Counted from the first letter of the stretch, positions 9,191 to 17,363 are shown. The stretch is 64,000 nucleotides of DNA from Cloacibacterium caeni (GCF_907163105.1 NZ_OU015321.1:2309001-2373000), one strand, 5' to 3'. Notes: generated by a model from the letters alone, not told the origin. Made by a program: numbers and translations.

Positions 9191-9774
9191 TATTTTTTAT
9201 TCAAAACTTCGTCTATGAAAATTCTTCTACTTACGGCTTCGTAACTATCGGTTTCCCCAAGTTGTACCAAGTCTTTGCTGCTAGAAGTTCTCATAGAATA
9301 GTTGGCCAAGTTTCCTGTGGTTTTACAAATCGCGTGTACTTTTGTCACGTATTCTGCGGTTGCCATTAAAAAAGGCATTGGTCCGAAAGGTCTTCCTAAG
9401 AAATCCATATCTAGACCAGCAATTACTACTCGTATTCCGTTATTAGCCAATTGATTAGCTACTTCTACAATTCCATCATCGAAAAACTGTGCTTCATCTA
9501 TTCCTACCACATCACAAGTAGAACCCAGTAGTAAAATTTCGTTTGAACTTTCTACAGGAGTACTTCTAATTTTGTTGTGATTATGTGAAACAACTTCTTC
9601 CTCATCATAGCGAGTATCTATTTTCGGTTTGAAAATTTCTACTTTTTGTCCAGCCATTTCAGCTCTGCGCAATCTGCGAATCAGTTCTTCGGTTTTCCCC
9701 GAAAACATTGAGCCACAAATTACTTCCATCCATCCACTTTGTTTTGCGTGGTTTATTGTATTTTCTAAAAACAT
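9190..9774 (-). CDS. tdk: Thymidine kinase (type II)
   Basis: Salvage enzyme that phosphorylates thymidine with ATP. The 194 residues show the P-loop [11 protein letters not shown] (21-31), the DEAQFF Walker B segment and the lasso region ending in [15 protein letters not shown]. The four cysteines that bind structural zinc in many bacterial and human TK1-type enzymes are mostly missing (only the CKTTG cysteine remains), a pattern that I believe is normal in this clade. First gene of a tdk, murF-alr pair with overlapping stop and start. Confidence 0.95.
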   Translation of the reverse strand: MFLENTINHAKQSGWMEVICGSMFSGKTEELIRRLRRAEMAGQKVEIFKPKIDTRYDEEEVVSHNHNKIRSTPVESSNEILLLGSTCDVVGIDEAQFFDDGIVEVANQLANNGIRVVIAGLDMDFLGRPFGPMPFLMATAEYVTKVHAICKTTGNLANYSMRTSSSKDLVQLGETDSYEAVSRRIFIDEVLNKK

Positions 9775-9833
9775 TGTCTAAATTAGCAGATATAAATAAG
9801 TTTCAAATTTACGCAAAAATTAAAAGATTTGCC

Positions 9834-10841
9834 ATGCAAAAATTACAAGAAACACAAGAAAGATTATTCGCTGAAATTAAAGAATTGATTTCAAAGATTT
9901 CATCTTTTTCAAATGAAGAAGATTTTATAGCAGAAGTAGGAGTTTTCACAGAACTTCAGGAAAAAGTTATTTCCTTTAAAAATTATTCAGAGATGCTTTC
10001 TGTTATTCGTGCCGAAGAAAATGTAGAACAAGATATTGAAAGACAGGTGATAAACTTTGAAATTGATACTAAAAAATTAGATGATTTCAGTCAACCAGTT
10101 GTAGATATTGAAGAAGAATTAGAAGAGGAACCTTTAGTTGGAGAAAATGCAGTGGCAGAAAAACTTGACGAAGAATATTTCATTGAAAAAGAACAGAATA
10201 TCAATGAATTAGCTGAAAATATAGAAAAAGAAAAAGAGCAAGAAATTTCTGAAATTACTTTGGCTAAAGAAGAAATGGAGAAAAAAGATGAAGAAGAAAG
10301 GCTTCATGAAGAAAGAAGAAAAATTATAGATATTCCTGCTCCTGTTCATCATCACGAAGAAAAACTTGAGCCAACTTCAGAAGAAAAACCTGGGAGCCAA
10401 GAAGAATCTCATCACGGAACCAAGGAACATCATGAGAAAAAATTCAAATTGGCGCACATTAAAGGACTGAAAGCAACTGTTCAAAGCCTTTTTGATGATG
10501 ATCCTTTAGAACATATTCAAGAAAAAATAGACGTTACTCACCTTCCAGAAGAGAAAAAAGCACCAAGTTTACTAAAATCTAATCTTCCTACAGATTCTAT
10601 GGAAGCAGAAAAAACACTTCCAGATTTTAAATTAGATATTAATGACAGAATTGCTTTTACAAAGGTTCTTTTTAACGGAAGTCAGGTAGAACTGAATCAA
10701 GTGGTGAATCGTCTGAATTCTTATACTACTCTAGAACAAGCAAAAGAATATCTCAGCGAAGTTTATTATGAAAAAGGCTGGGAAAAAGTAGATGAATACG
10801 CACAGAGATTGTGGAGCTTAGTAGAAAATAAATTTATGTAA
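9834..10841 (+). CDS. Glu-rich coiled-coil protein, conserved type in Flavobacteriia
   Basis: The frame is open from 9708, but that part overlaps tdk; the ATG at 9834 (MQKLQETQERLF) gives 335 residues and leaves a short divergent promoter region. Residues about 1-50 are helical, 90-200 are a very acidic stretch rich in Glu and Lys with coiled-coil character, and there is a His-rich patch (HHHEE, SHHGTKEHH). The last 75 residues form a compact conserved-looking domain (DINDRIAFTKVLFNGS ... YTTLEQAKEYL ... YEKGWEK). No signal peptide or membrane segment, so cytoplasmic. I know this C-terminal pattern only from uncharacterised Bacteroidota proteins. Confidence 0.8.
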   Translation: MQKLQETQERLFAEIKELISKISSFSNEEDFIAEVGVFTELQEKVISFKNYSEMLSVIRAEENVEQDIERQVINFEIDTKKLDDFSQPVVDIEEELEEEPLVGENAVAEKLDEEYFIEKEQNINELAENIEKEKEQEISEITLAKEEMEKKDEEERLHEERRKIIDIPAPVHHHEEKLEPTSEEKPGSQEESHHGTKEHHEKKFKLAHIKGLKATVQSLFDDDPLEHIQEKIDVTHLPEEKKAPSLLKSNLPTDSMEAEKTLPDFKLDINDRIAFTKVLFNGSQVELNQVVNRLNSYTTLEQAKEYLSEVYYEKGWEKVDEYAQRLWSLVENKFM

Positions 10842-10845
10842 AATT

Positions 10846-10912
10846 GGTTGTCTGTTGAAGGTTGTTAGTTGATAGAAGAATTCCAACAACCATCAACCAT
10901 TAACCATCAACT
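10846..10912. repeat. Imperfect intergenic inverted repeat built on GGTTG/CAACC words
   Basis: The left arm is a chain of GTTG words about 7 nt apart (GGTTGT, GTTGAAGG, TTGTTAG, TTGATAG) and the right arm carries the complementary CAACC, ATCAACC and ATTAACC words. It fills nearly the whole gap between two codirectional genes and can fold into one long imperfect hairpin. Confidence 0.6.
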
Positions 10913-10920
10913 AAAAAATA

Positions 10921-12288
10921 ATGAATATTTCAGATTTTAAAAATCCTTTTTTCATAGGAGTTGCAGGAGTTGGGATGAGTGCAATTGCTCAATACTTGCA
11001 GGGAATTGGCAAAAATGTATCGGGAAGCGACCGATATTTTCATCCTGATGAATACAATAAAACCAAGGAACAACTTGAAAATGAAGGCATAAAGTGTTTT
11101 CTACAAGACGGAAGTGGAATTACCGCAGAAACAGATTTAGTAGTAGTTTCCACCGCAATTGAAGACACCGTTTACGAAGTAAAAAAAGCCAAAGAACTCG
11201 GAATTCCGATTATTAAAAGAAGCCAACTTCTCGCGATGATTGCGAAAAGTAAAAAAACGGTTGCAGTTGCGGGAACTTCTGGAAAATCAACTACTTCGGC
11301 AATGCTTTTTCAAATTTTGTTAGATGCAGGTTTGGAACCGTCTATTATTTCTGGAGCGGGTTTAACAAGTATTATCAAACAAGGAAAAATTGGTAATGCT
11401 TACGTTGGGAAAGGAGATTGGCTCATTATAGAAGCGGATGAAAGCGATGGTTCGGTTGTTCAATATGAACCAGAAATCGGACTTTTACTTAATGTAGATA
11501 AAGACCATCAAGAAATAGAAGAGTTAATGGATTTATTTACAACTTTTAAAAAGAACAGTCAAAGACTGTTTGTTGTAAATCAATCGAATGCATTGGCCAA
11601 AACATTGTCGGCGAATATAAAAAATGATTTCGGTTTTGAAACTGAAGCTGGTTTTGCTGCTAAAAACTTCAAACAAGAAGGGTTTAAATTAAGTTTTGAA
11701 ATTGACAATCAAGAATTTACAATGAACGCAATAGGACAGCACACCGTAGAAAATGCTACGGCTGCAGTTGCGGTGGCCAATCAAATTGATGTAGATTTAA
11801 AAACTTGCGCCGAAAGTTTATCAAAATACGAAGGAATTTACAGGCGTCATCAAATTCTCGGACAAAAAAATGGAGTTTGGGTAATAGATGATTACGCGCA
11901 CAATCCTGCGAAATGTGCCGCTTCAATTAAAGCTTGCCAACCTTTGGCTGAAAAAGTAGTGGCTTGGTTTCAACCTCATGGTTATGGGCCAACAAGATTT
12001 TTGAGAAATGATTTTGTGGAAGAAATTTCGGCTTCACTTCGTGAAAATGATGAAATTTGGATGAGCGAAATTTTCTATGCTGGCGGAACTGCTGTGAAAG
12101 ATATTTCTGCGAATGATTTAATTGAAGACATAAAAGCGAAAGGCAAAAAGGCGTATTTCGTGGAAGATAGAAACCAGTTTTTAGAAATGGTAAGACCTTC
12201 ATTATCAGAAAATTCGGTTTTACTATTGATGGGAGCGAGAGATCCTAGCTTGGAGGAGTTTTGTAAAGATTTGTATGAGAAATTGTAA
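10921..12288 (+). CDS. Mur ligase family protein (MurC/Mpl-like)
   Basis: A 455-residue ATP-dependent amide ligase of the Mur family. The N-terminal Rossmann domain has GVAGVGMSAIAQYL (12-25) and GSDRYF, as in MurC; the ATP loop is AVAGTSGKSTT (114-124), with ADESDGS and HNPAK in the central and C-terminal domains. Length fits MurC (UDP-MurNAc-L-alanine ligase) and Mpl (recycling ligase). Canonical murC normally sits in the dcw cluster, which is absent here, and the GVAGVG glycine loop and DDYAHNPAK differ from both textbook signatures, so I leave the substrate open. Downstream lies the transposase cassette, so no operon partner is visible. Confidence 0.85.
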   Translation: MNISDFKNPFFIGVAGVGMSAIAQYLQGIGKNVSGSDRYFHPDEYNKTKEQLENEGIKCFLQDGSGITAETDLVVVSTAIEDTVYEVKKAKELGIPIIKRSQLLAMIAKSKKTVAVAGTSGKSTTSAMLFQILLDAGLEPSIISGAGLTSIIKQGKIGNAYVGKGDWLIIEADESDGSVVQYEPEIGLLLNVDKDHQEIEELMDLFTTFKKNSQRLFVVNQSNALAKTLSANIKNDFGFETEAGFAAKNFKQEGFKLSFEIDNQEFTMNAIGQHTVENATAAVAVANQIDVDLKTCAESLSKYEGIYRRHQILGQKNGVWVIDDYAHNPAKCAASIKACQPLAEKVVAWFQPHGYGPTRFLRNDFVEEISASLRENDEIWMSEIFYAGGTAVKDISANDLIEDIKAKGKKAYFVEDRNQFLEMVRPSLSENSVLLLMGARDPSLEEFCKDLYEKL

Positions 12289-12291
12289 TTG

Positions 12292-12402
12292 GTCTAAGAT
12301 TAAAATCTCAGACTAATATTTCGTTCGTCGCTCTGCGACTTTGTAAATTTAAGAGAGTTTCAGAGGAACGAACGATTTGACAATCTATGAATTCATTCAT
12401 AG
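12292..12402. repeat. REP-like palindromic unit, left copy
   Basis: Starts with the imperfect palindrome GTCTAAGATT-AA-AATCTCAGAC (12292-12313), continues with TCGTTCGT, the perfect hairpin GTCGC-TCT-GCGAC (12327-12339), and a closing ACGAACGA (12368-12375) that pairs with TCGTTCGT. It ends with the hairpin CTATGAA-TTCA-TTCATAG (12385-12402), 21 nt before the transposase ATG. Confidence 0.75.
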
Positions 12403-12423
12403 AGGATAATAAAACTAATAACG

Positions 12424-12885
12424 ATGCCAAATACCTACGTAAAACTATACGTGCAAACTGTTTTTGCAGTAAAATATAGAAATGCTCTCATTAAGGAATG
12501 TTTCAGAAAAGAATTATTTGCAGTTATTGGAAATTTGATAAATGAAACAGGTTGTCAAACAATTATTGCAAATGGAGTTGAAGACCATGTTCATTGTTTC
12601 TTTACGTTGAAAACTACACTTTCACTTTCAGAAGTGATGAAAAGTGTGAAAGCAAAATCATCAAAATGGGTTAATGAAAATCAATTTTTAGAGGAAAGAT
12701 TTGAATGGCAAAGAGGTTTTGGAGGTTTTAGTTATAATCAAAGTTCTATACCTAATGTATATAAATATATAGAAAATCAAGAAATTCATCATAATCAAGA
12801 GGATTTTAAAAATGAATATTTAAAACTTTTACAGAAATTTGAGGTGGAGTATGATGAAAATTATTGGTTTGAAGATTTAATTTAA
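12424..12885 (+). CDS. IS200/IS605-type Y1 transposase (RAYT-like)
   Basis: A 153-residue HUH endonuclease. The metal-binding HUH motif is HVH at 55-57 (GVEDHVHCFF), and the helix carrying the nucleophile is VYKYIENQEIHH, with Tyr113 and Tyr115 as candidates for the catalytic Tyr. FEWQRGFGGFSYNQS is the typical preceding strand. No TnpB accessory gene is present. The gene is intact, starts with ATG at 12424 and is bounded on both sides by the same palindromic unit, which is the arrangement expected for a domesticated REP-associated transposase that acts on its own repeats. Whether it is mobile or resident cannot be told from one genome. Confidence 0.88.
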   Translation: MPNTYVKLYVQTVFAVKYRNALIKECFRKELFAVIGNLINETGCQTIIANGVEDHVHCFFTLKTTLSLSEVMKSVKAKSSKWVNENQFLEERFEWQRGFGGFSYNQSSIPNVYKYIENQEIHHNQEDFKNEYLKLLQKFEVEYDENYWFEDLI

Positions 12886-12889
12886 ATTT

Positions 12890-12996
12890 GTCTAAGATTA
12901 AAATCTCAGACTTTAATTTCGTTCGTCGCTCTGCGACTTTGTAGATTTAAGAGAGTTCCGGAGGAACGAACGATTTTAGAACCTATGAATTCATAG
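12890..12996. repeat. REP-like palindromic unit, right copy
   Basis: Direct repeat of the left unit with only a few changes: GTCTAAGATT/AATCTCAGAC, GTCGC-TCT-GCGAC, GAGTTCCGGAGGAACGAACG (with the palindrome GTTCC-GGA-GGAAC) and a shortened terminal hairpin CTATGAATTCATAG (12983-12996). It starts 5 nt after the transposase stop. Confidence 0.75.
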
Positions 12997-13022
12997 AAAA
13001 AAACAAACATAGCTTTTATAGT

Positions 13023-13070
13023 GAGTTCCGTAGGAACGACCGATATTAAAAGTTATGAATTTATTCATAA
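13023..13070. repeat. REP-like partial unit abutting rsmI
   Basis: Third, 5'-shortened copy: GAGTTCC-GTA-GGAACGACCG (13023 onward) and the hairpin TTATGAA-TTTA-TTCATAA (13053-13070). The last A of this hairpin is the first base of the rsmI start codon. Confidence 0.65.
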
Positions 13071-13744
13071 TGAGCGGAATCCTATATTTTGTTCCAACAC
13101 CGATTGGAAACCTAGAAGATATGACTTTCAGAGCGATAAAAGTGCTGAAAGAAGTAGATTATATCCTTTGTGAAGACACCAGAACTTCGGGAATTTTGTT
13201 AAAGCACTACGAAATTTCTAAACCTCTAAAATCGTATCATCTTCATAATGAACATACAGCAACTGAAAAAGTAATTGCAGATTTAAAATCTGGACAAAAC
13301 ATTGCCATTATTACCGATGCAGGAACTCCTGGAATTTCAGATCCTGGATATTTGCTCGGAAAAGCTTGTGCAGATGAAGATTTGGAGATGATTTGTTTGC
13401 CGGGAGCAACTGCTTTTGTTCCAGCTTTGGTGGTTTCGGGTTTACCGAATCACGATTTTTATTTCGCAGGGTTTTTACCTCAAAAAAAAGGCAGACAAAC
13501 CAAACTGAAACAACTCGCGGAAGAGAAAAAAACCATCGTTTTATACGAAAGTCCGCATAAAATTAATACTACTTTAGAACAGATTAAAGAATTTTTCGGA
13601 GAAAATACCAAAGTAAGTTTAAGCCGAGAAATCTCTAAAAAATTCGAGGAAACCAAGCGCGGAACCATTGACGAACTCATTGCTTTTTCTAAAAGTAAAA
13701 CACTGAAAGGCGAAATAGTTTTGATTGTGAATAATGCATTTTAA
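13070..13744 (+). CDS. rsmI: 16S rRNA (cytidine1402-2'-O)-methyltransferase RsmI
   Basis: SAM-dependent ribose methyltransferase acting on 16S rRNA near the P site. It belongs to the tetrapyrrole-methylase fold: LYFVPTPIGNLEDMTFRA at the N-terminus, CEDTRTSGILL, and the loop TDAGTPGISDPGYLL. I chose ATG 13070 (MSGILYF), giving 224 residues; a further ATG at 13055 lies inside the REP-like hairpin and would add only MNLFI. The repeat therefore forms the whole 5' leader of this gene, which may have changed its promoter or RNA leader structure. Confidence 0.95.
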   Translation: MSGILYFVPTPIGNLEDMTFRAIKVLKEVDYILCEDTRTSGILLKHYEISKPLKSYHLHNEHTATEKVIADLKSGQNIAIITDAGTPGISDPGYLLGKACADEDLEMICLPGATAFVPALVVSGLPNHDFYFAGFLPQKKGRQTKLKQLAEEKKTIVLYESPHKINTTLEQIKEFFGENTKVSLSREISKKFEETKRGTIDELIAFSKSKTLKGEIVLIVNNAF

Positions 13745-13808
13745 AAATATTGCTTTAACAACAGTAATTTTCTGTGCATTTCTGTGTAATCTGTGAGAAA
13801 AATAAAGA

Positions 13809-14386
13809 ATGAAACCCACCGTAGAAGAACTTATTGCCAAAAATAAAAATTGGAAAGAAGAACTCACAAAACTTCGTTCCATTGTTTTGGATTGTGGTTT
13901 AACGGAGGAGGTAAAATGGTATCAACCGTGTTATTCTTTTAATGGAAGCAATCTCATTATTTTGGGGAGTTTCAAAGACTTTTGTACATTGAGTTTTTTC
14001 AAAGGAGTTTTGCTGAAAGACGAACATAAAATCTTAGAATTTGCAGGTCAAAACACACAATCAGCAAAAATCGTAAAGTTTACTAATCTACATCAAATCA
14101 ATGAATTAGAATCTATTTTGAAAGACTACATCAAAGAAATGATTGCCCTCGAAAAATCTGGCGCAAAAGTTACTTTCAAAACAATATAGAACAAAAATTA
14201 CCCGAAGAATTAGAAGAAATTTTTAGCCAAGATAAACATTTTGAAAAGGCGTTTAAATCTTTAACTCCTGGTAGACAACGCGCATATTTACTGCATTTTT
14301 CTTCAGCAAAACAATCGGCGACTAGAATTTCAAGAATAGAAAAACTAAAACCAAAAATATTTGAGGGAAAAGGGTTAAACGATTAG
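13809..14386 (+). pseudogene. YdeI-family (DUF1801 plus OmpD-associated-type C-domain) gene, split by a frameshift
   Basis: The first reading frame (13809-14189) codes for 126 residues of a DUF1801/YdhG-type domain (EEVKWYQPCYSF ... TLSFFKGVLL). It stops at TAG 14187, but a second frame continues from about 14186 with PEELEEIF, a FKSLTPGRQRAYLLHFS segment, then QSATRISRIEKL and EGKGLND up to the TAG at 14384-14386. Together these are the complete two-domain family layout. The break is at ACAATATAGAA: removing one TA dinucleotide restores a single frame of about 191 residues. Function of the family is not well known. Either a genuine pseudogene or a sequencing error; the first part alone might still be made. 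Confidence 0.8.
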
Positions 14387-14544
14387 TCAATAACGCAATT
14401 TAAAGTCTTATCATTATGCAGTAATACAGAATGAATAAATTCTCTTACATTTGCAGAAATTCATATTGAAATATTAAACTTGATATAAAATGAATTGAGC
14501 GAAAGCGAAATCCATAGCACAAATTAAAAAAATAAACAATTGTT

Positions 14545-15288
14545 ATGAAACTACTTGAAGGAAAGGTGGCTCTTATTACAGGGGGAACTCGCGGAATCGG
14601 AAAAGGAATTGTAGAAGTTTTTGCAGCACAAGGTGCGAAAGTGGCTTTTACATATGCTGGTTCTGTAGAAAAAGCACAAGAATTAGAAAAATCATTAAGT
14701 TCTGTTACCCAAATCAAAGGTTATCAATCAGATGCTTCAGACCACGAAGCAGCTCAAAAATTGGTAGATGATGTAATGGCAGAATTTGGGAAAATCGATA
14801 TTTTAATCAATAACGCTGGAATTACCAGAGATAATTTGATGCTGAGAATGTCAAAAGAAGATTGGGATACGATTATCAAAGTAAATCTAGATTCTGTTTT
14901 CAACTTGACAAAAGCGGTAATTAAACCTATGATGAAAGCAAGAAGCGGTTCTATTATTAACATGACTTCTGTAGTTGGGGTAAAAGGAAACGCAGGACAA
15001 GCGAATTATGCAGCTTCTAAAGCTGGTGTAATTGGTTTTACTAAATCTGTAGCTTTGGAATTGGGTTCTAGAAATATCAGATGTAATGCGATTGCGCCAG
15101 GATTTATAGAAACTGAAATGACTGCCGTTCTAGACGAGAAAACCGTACAAGGATGGAGAGATGCCATTCCATTGAAACGCGGTGGAACTCCAGAAGATGT
15201 AGCAAACGCTTGTGTATTCTTCGGAAGCGAAATGTCTGCCTATGTTACAGGTCAAGTCATGAATGTAGACGGCGGAATGCTTACTTAA
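14545..15288 (+). CDS. fabG: 3-oxoacyl-ACP reductase
   Basis: NADPH-dependent short-chain dehydrogenase that reduces 3-oxoacyl-ACP in each cycle of type II fatty acid synthesis. The 247 residues include the cofactor loop GGTRGIGKGI, NNAG (about 89-92), the catalytic Ser in INMTSVVG, YAASK with the Tyr and Lys, and the IRCNAIAPGFIETEM stretch that is typical of true FabG. It starts with ATG at 14545 and is followed by a hairpin terminator, so it is a single-gene unit. Assignment to FabG rather than another SDR rests on these signatures and length. Confidence 0.93.
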   Translation: MKLLEGKVALITGGTRGIGKGIVEVFAAQGAKVAFTYAGSVEKAQELEKSLSSVTQIKGYQSDASDHEAAQKLVDDVMAEFGKIDILINNAGITRDNLMLRMSKEDWDTIIKVNLDSVFNLTKAVIKPMMKARSGSIINMTSVVGVKGNAGQANYAASKAGVIGFTKSVALELGSRNIRCNAIAPGFIETEMTAVLDEKTVQGWRDAIPLKRGGTPEDVANACVFFGSEMSAYVTGQVMNVDGGMLT

Positions 15289-15316
15289 AATATTGATAAT
15301 CAATAAATAAACATAA

Positions 15317-15338
15317 AAAGGCTTCTTCGGAAGTCTTT
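15317..15338 (+). terminator. Terminator after fabG
   Basis: Hairpin AAAGGCTTC-TTCG-GAAGTCTTT with a stable TTCG tetraloop and one G-T pair, followed by T residues. Confidence 0.75.
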
Positions 15339-15352
15339 TCATTTTTAAAGCC

Positions 15353-15500
15353 TTAAAACGCAAAGCAAATTAGATTAAAACGATAAAAAGGAAGCAAAGA
15401 TTGAATCAACAAGTTGATTTCCATAAGCTTTTACCATTCGCTAGCGAATGAACTTTGCTTTCTTAGAAACGTTAGGATAGATGATATTCTTTGCGTTAAA
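15353..15500. repeat. Long imperfect inverted repeat with CAAAG/CTTTG words
   Basis: Outer arms AACGCAAAG (15357-15365) and CTTTGCGTT (15489-15497) pair perfectly. Inner arms around 15388-15399 and 15453-15464 (GGAAGCAAAG and CTTTGCTTTCTT) pair with one mismatch. The loop carries ATCAAC-AA-GTTGAT and the perfect 16-bp palindrome CATTCGCTAGCGAATG (15435-15450). The element lies immediately upstream of the nucleosidase start. Confidence 0.65.
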
Positions 15501-15512
15501 AAAATAAATAAA

Positions 15513-16091
15513 ATGAAAGAAATAAATATCAACGGAACCATTTACCAAAATCCGCTTTTAGTTTTTGCTTTAGAAGTAGAAGCGCAAGAAGAGTTTAATG
15601 ATTTTCAGAAAATTTTTACTGGAGTAGGGAAGATTAATGCAGCATATCATCTTTTTAAAGGTATAGAAAAGTATAATCCCGATATTATCATTAATCTGGG
15701 AACCGCAGGAAGCACGGCTTTTAACAAGGGAAATGTGGTGTGTTGTACCCAGTTTATCCAAAGAGATATGGATGTGATGGCACTCGGTTTTCAAAAATTT
15801 GAAACGCCATTTGCAAATGGTGAGATTATTCTAGAACACGGCATCGCTTTACAAGATGTTCCGAATGGAATTTGCGGAAGCGGAGACCAATTCGAAATGG
15901 AACACAATAATACAGAATACAACGTGATAGAAATGGAAGCTTTTGCTTTGGCTAAAGTGTGCAAAGAAGAAAAATTACCATTTTTGTGTCTTAAATATAT
16001 TTCTGATGGAGCAGATGGAAACGCAGTAGACGATTGGAGTACTGAAGTAAAAAAAGCAGCGCAAAAACTGAGAGAAACCCTTCTAAAATAG
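15513..16091 (+). CDS. MTA/SAH nucleosidase-like phosphorylase-superfamily protein
   Basis: A 192-residue member of the PNP/UDP superfamily, nearest to 5'-methylthioadenosine/S-adenosylhomocysteine nucleosidases that clear by-products of SAM chemistry. Visible are FTGVGKINAA, NLGTAGS and the conserved acidic-Met segment YNVIEMEAFALAKV that contacts ribose, followed by LKYISDGAD. It is shorter than the roughly 230 residues of E. coli MtnN. The frame opens at 15414, but that part is the inverted repeat upstream; ATG 15513 (MKEININGTIY) fits the domain start better. Confidence 0.8.
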   Translation: MKEININGTIYQNPLLVFALEVEAQEEFNDFQKIFTGVGKINAAYHLFKGIEKYNPDIIINLGTAGSTAFNKGNVVCCTQFIQRDMDVMALGFQKFETPFANGEIILEHGIALQDVPNGICGSGDQFEMEHNNTEYNVIEMEAFALAKVCKEEKLPFLCLKYISDGADGNAVDDWSTEVKKAAQKLRETLLK

Positions 16092-16093
16092 AA

Positions 16094-16116
16094 AATCCTC
16101 GAGTAATTCGAGGATT
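16094..16116 (+). terminator. Possible terminator after the nucleosidase gene
   Basis: Hairpin AATCCTCGA-gtaat-TCGAGGATT starting 3 nt after the stop codon. No T run follows, so it may only stabilise the 3' end. Confidence 0.45.
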
Positions 16117-16319
16117 AAGCCATTATAATTCAAAGAATTATATTTTATTGGAGCACTTGTGTTTTCGGGTGCAAATATAAAAATAATATTTTATATCTCC
16201 AAAAAAAATTGATTAGAAATCCTTTGATTTACAGTAGTTTAGATAATAATTACCATTTCAATTAGCTATTGCAAATAAAATAATTGCATTAGCGTAAATA
16301 AAAAGTTTTTTTATCTAAG

Positions 16320-17363
16320 CTATTCGTTTCCAAATACTTCATTATGCTGTTCTTGCACTCTGATAAAGGTTGTTCTTTTTGATAATTCTTTCAGTTGAGA
16401 AGCGCCAACATACGTACAAGTAGAGCGTACTCCGCCTAAAATATCTTTCACCGTTTCGGCAACTGGTCCTTTGTATTTTACCTTTACAGTTTTCCCTTCA
16501 GAAGCGCGATATTCTGCAACGCCACCACTGTGTTTTTCCATGGCTGTTTTAGAACTCATTCCGTAAAATAATCTGAATTTTTTACCGTTTTCTTCTACCA
16601 TTTCACCGCCACTTTCGTCGTGACCAGCAAACATTCCGCCCAGCATTACAAAATCTGCGCCGCCACCAAAAGCTTTGGCTACATCTCCCGGAACTTTGCA
16701 ACCACCATCACCGATGATATGTCCACCTAAACCATGCGCTGCATCTGCACATTCTATAATCGCCGAAAGCTGAGGATAACCCACTCCAGTTTTCACTCTA
16801 GTTGTACACACAGAACCAGGGCCAATTCCTACTTTTATAATATCTGCACCAGCTAAAATGAGTTCTTCTACCATTTCGCCAGTCACCACATTTCCTGCGA
16901 TGATGGTTTTATCTGGAAAATCTGCGCGAACTTTTTTCACAAAATTTACAAAATGTTCAGAATAACCATTGGCTACATCGATGCAGATGAAATTTATCTT
17001 TGGGAATTTACTGATGATTTCTTTAATTTTTTCTTCGTCACTGCTTCCTGTTCCAGAACTGATGGCGATGTATTGGTAAATGCTTTCTGGAGAATTTTCT
17101 AGAAAAGCCGACCATTCTTCTAACGTGTAATGCTTATGAATGGCGGTAATGATTTTTTCTTCTGCAAGAGCCGTTGCCATTTCAAAAGTTCCTACCGTAT
17201 CCATATTGGCAGCGATAATGGGAACACCACGCCAAGTTTTTTTAGAATTTCTAAAGATAAATTCTCTCTCCAGACTTACTTGTGAACGAGATTTAAGAGT
17301 AGAACGTTTTGGGCGAAACATCACGTCTTTGAAGCCCAATTTTATATCATATTCTATGCGCAT
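16320..17363 (-). CDS. guaC: GMP reductase
   Basis: NADPH-dependent deamination of GMP to IMP in purine recycling. The 347 residues form a TIM barrel of the IMPDH/GMPR family without CBS domains. The catalytic Cys lies in [12 protein letters not shown], the flap region in [15 protein letters not shown], and the opening segment [15 protein letters not shown] is typical of GuaC. The [13 protein letters not shown]-like segment ([17 protein letters not shown]) also fits GMPR. It stands alone; downstream is 230 nt of AT-rich DNA with no recognised element. Confidence 0.93.
   Translation of the reverse strand: MRIEYDIKLGFKDVMFRPKRSTLKSRSQVSLEREFIFRNSKKTWRGVPIIAANMDTVGTFEMATALAEEKIITAIHKHYTLEEWSAFLENSPESIYQYIAISSGTGSSDEEKIKEIISKFPKINFICIDVANGYSEHFVNFVKKVRADFPDKTIIAGNVVTGEMVEELILAGADIIKVGIGPGSVCTTRVKTGVGYPQLSAIIECADAAHGLGGHIIGDGGCKVPGDVAKAFGGGADFVMLGGMFAGHDESGGEMVEENGKKFRLFYGMSSKTAMEKHSGGVAEYRASEGKTVKVKYKGPVAETVKDILGGVRSTCTYVGASQLKELSKRTTFIRVQEQHNEVFGNE

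Larger units (their letters stand above)
12292..13070. mobile_element. Y1 transposase (RAYT-like) cassette with flanking palindromic repeats
   Basis: The cassette consists of a single 153-residue HUH/Y1 transposase gene with a near-identical palindromic unit on its left (12292-12402) and right (12890-12996), plus a partial unit at 13023-13070. It separates the Mur ligase gene from rsmI. Single Y1 transposases next to palindromic repeats define REP-associated tyrosine transposase systems; the boundaries given are those of the repeat units. Confidence 0.7.

Noticed and set aside
9190-9774. Thymidine kinase lacking zinc cysteines as a pseudogene
   Set aside because: Frame, P-loop and DEAQFF are intact and the missing cysteines seem usual in this clade.
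9708-9833. Upstream extension of the coiled-coil protein frame into tdk
   Set aside because: It is antisense to the tdk start and lacks protein character; ATG 9834 fits better.
10846-10912. GGTTG/CAACC words as a CRISPR array
   Set aside because: No constant repeats with unique spacers; it is one imperfect hairpin of 67 nt. No CRISPR array was seen elsewhere.
15414-15512. N-terminal extension of the nucleosidase
   Set aside because: The extension is translated from the inverted repeat and lies outside the enzyme domain.
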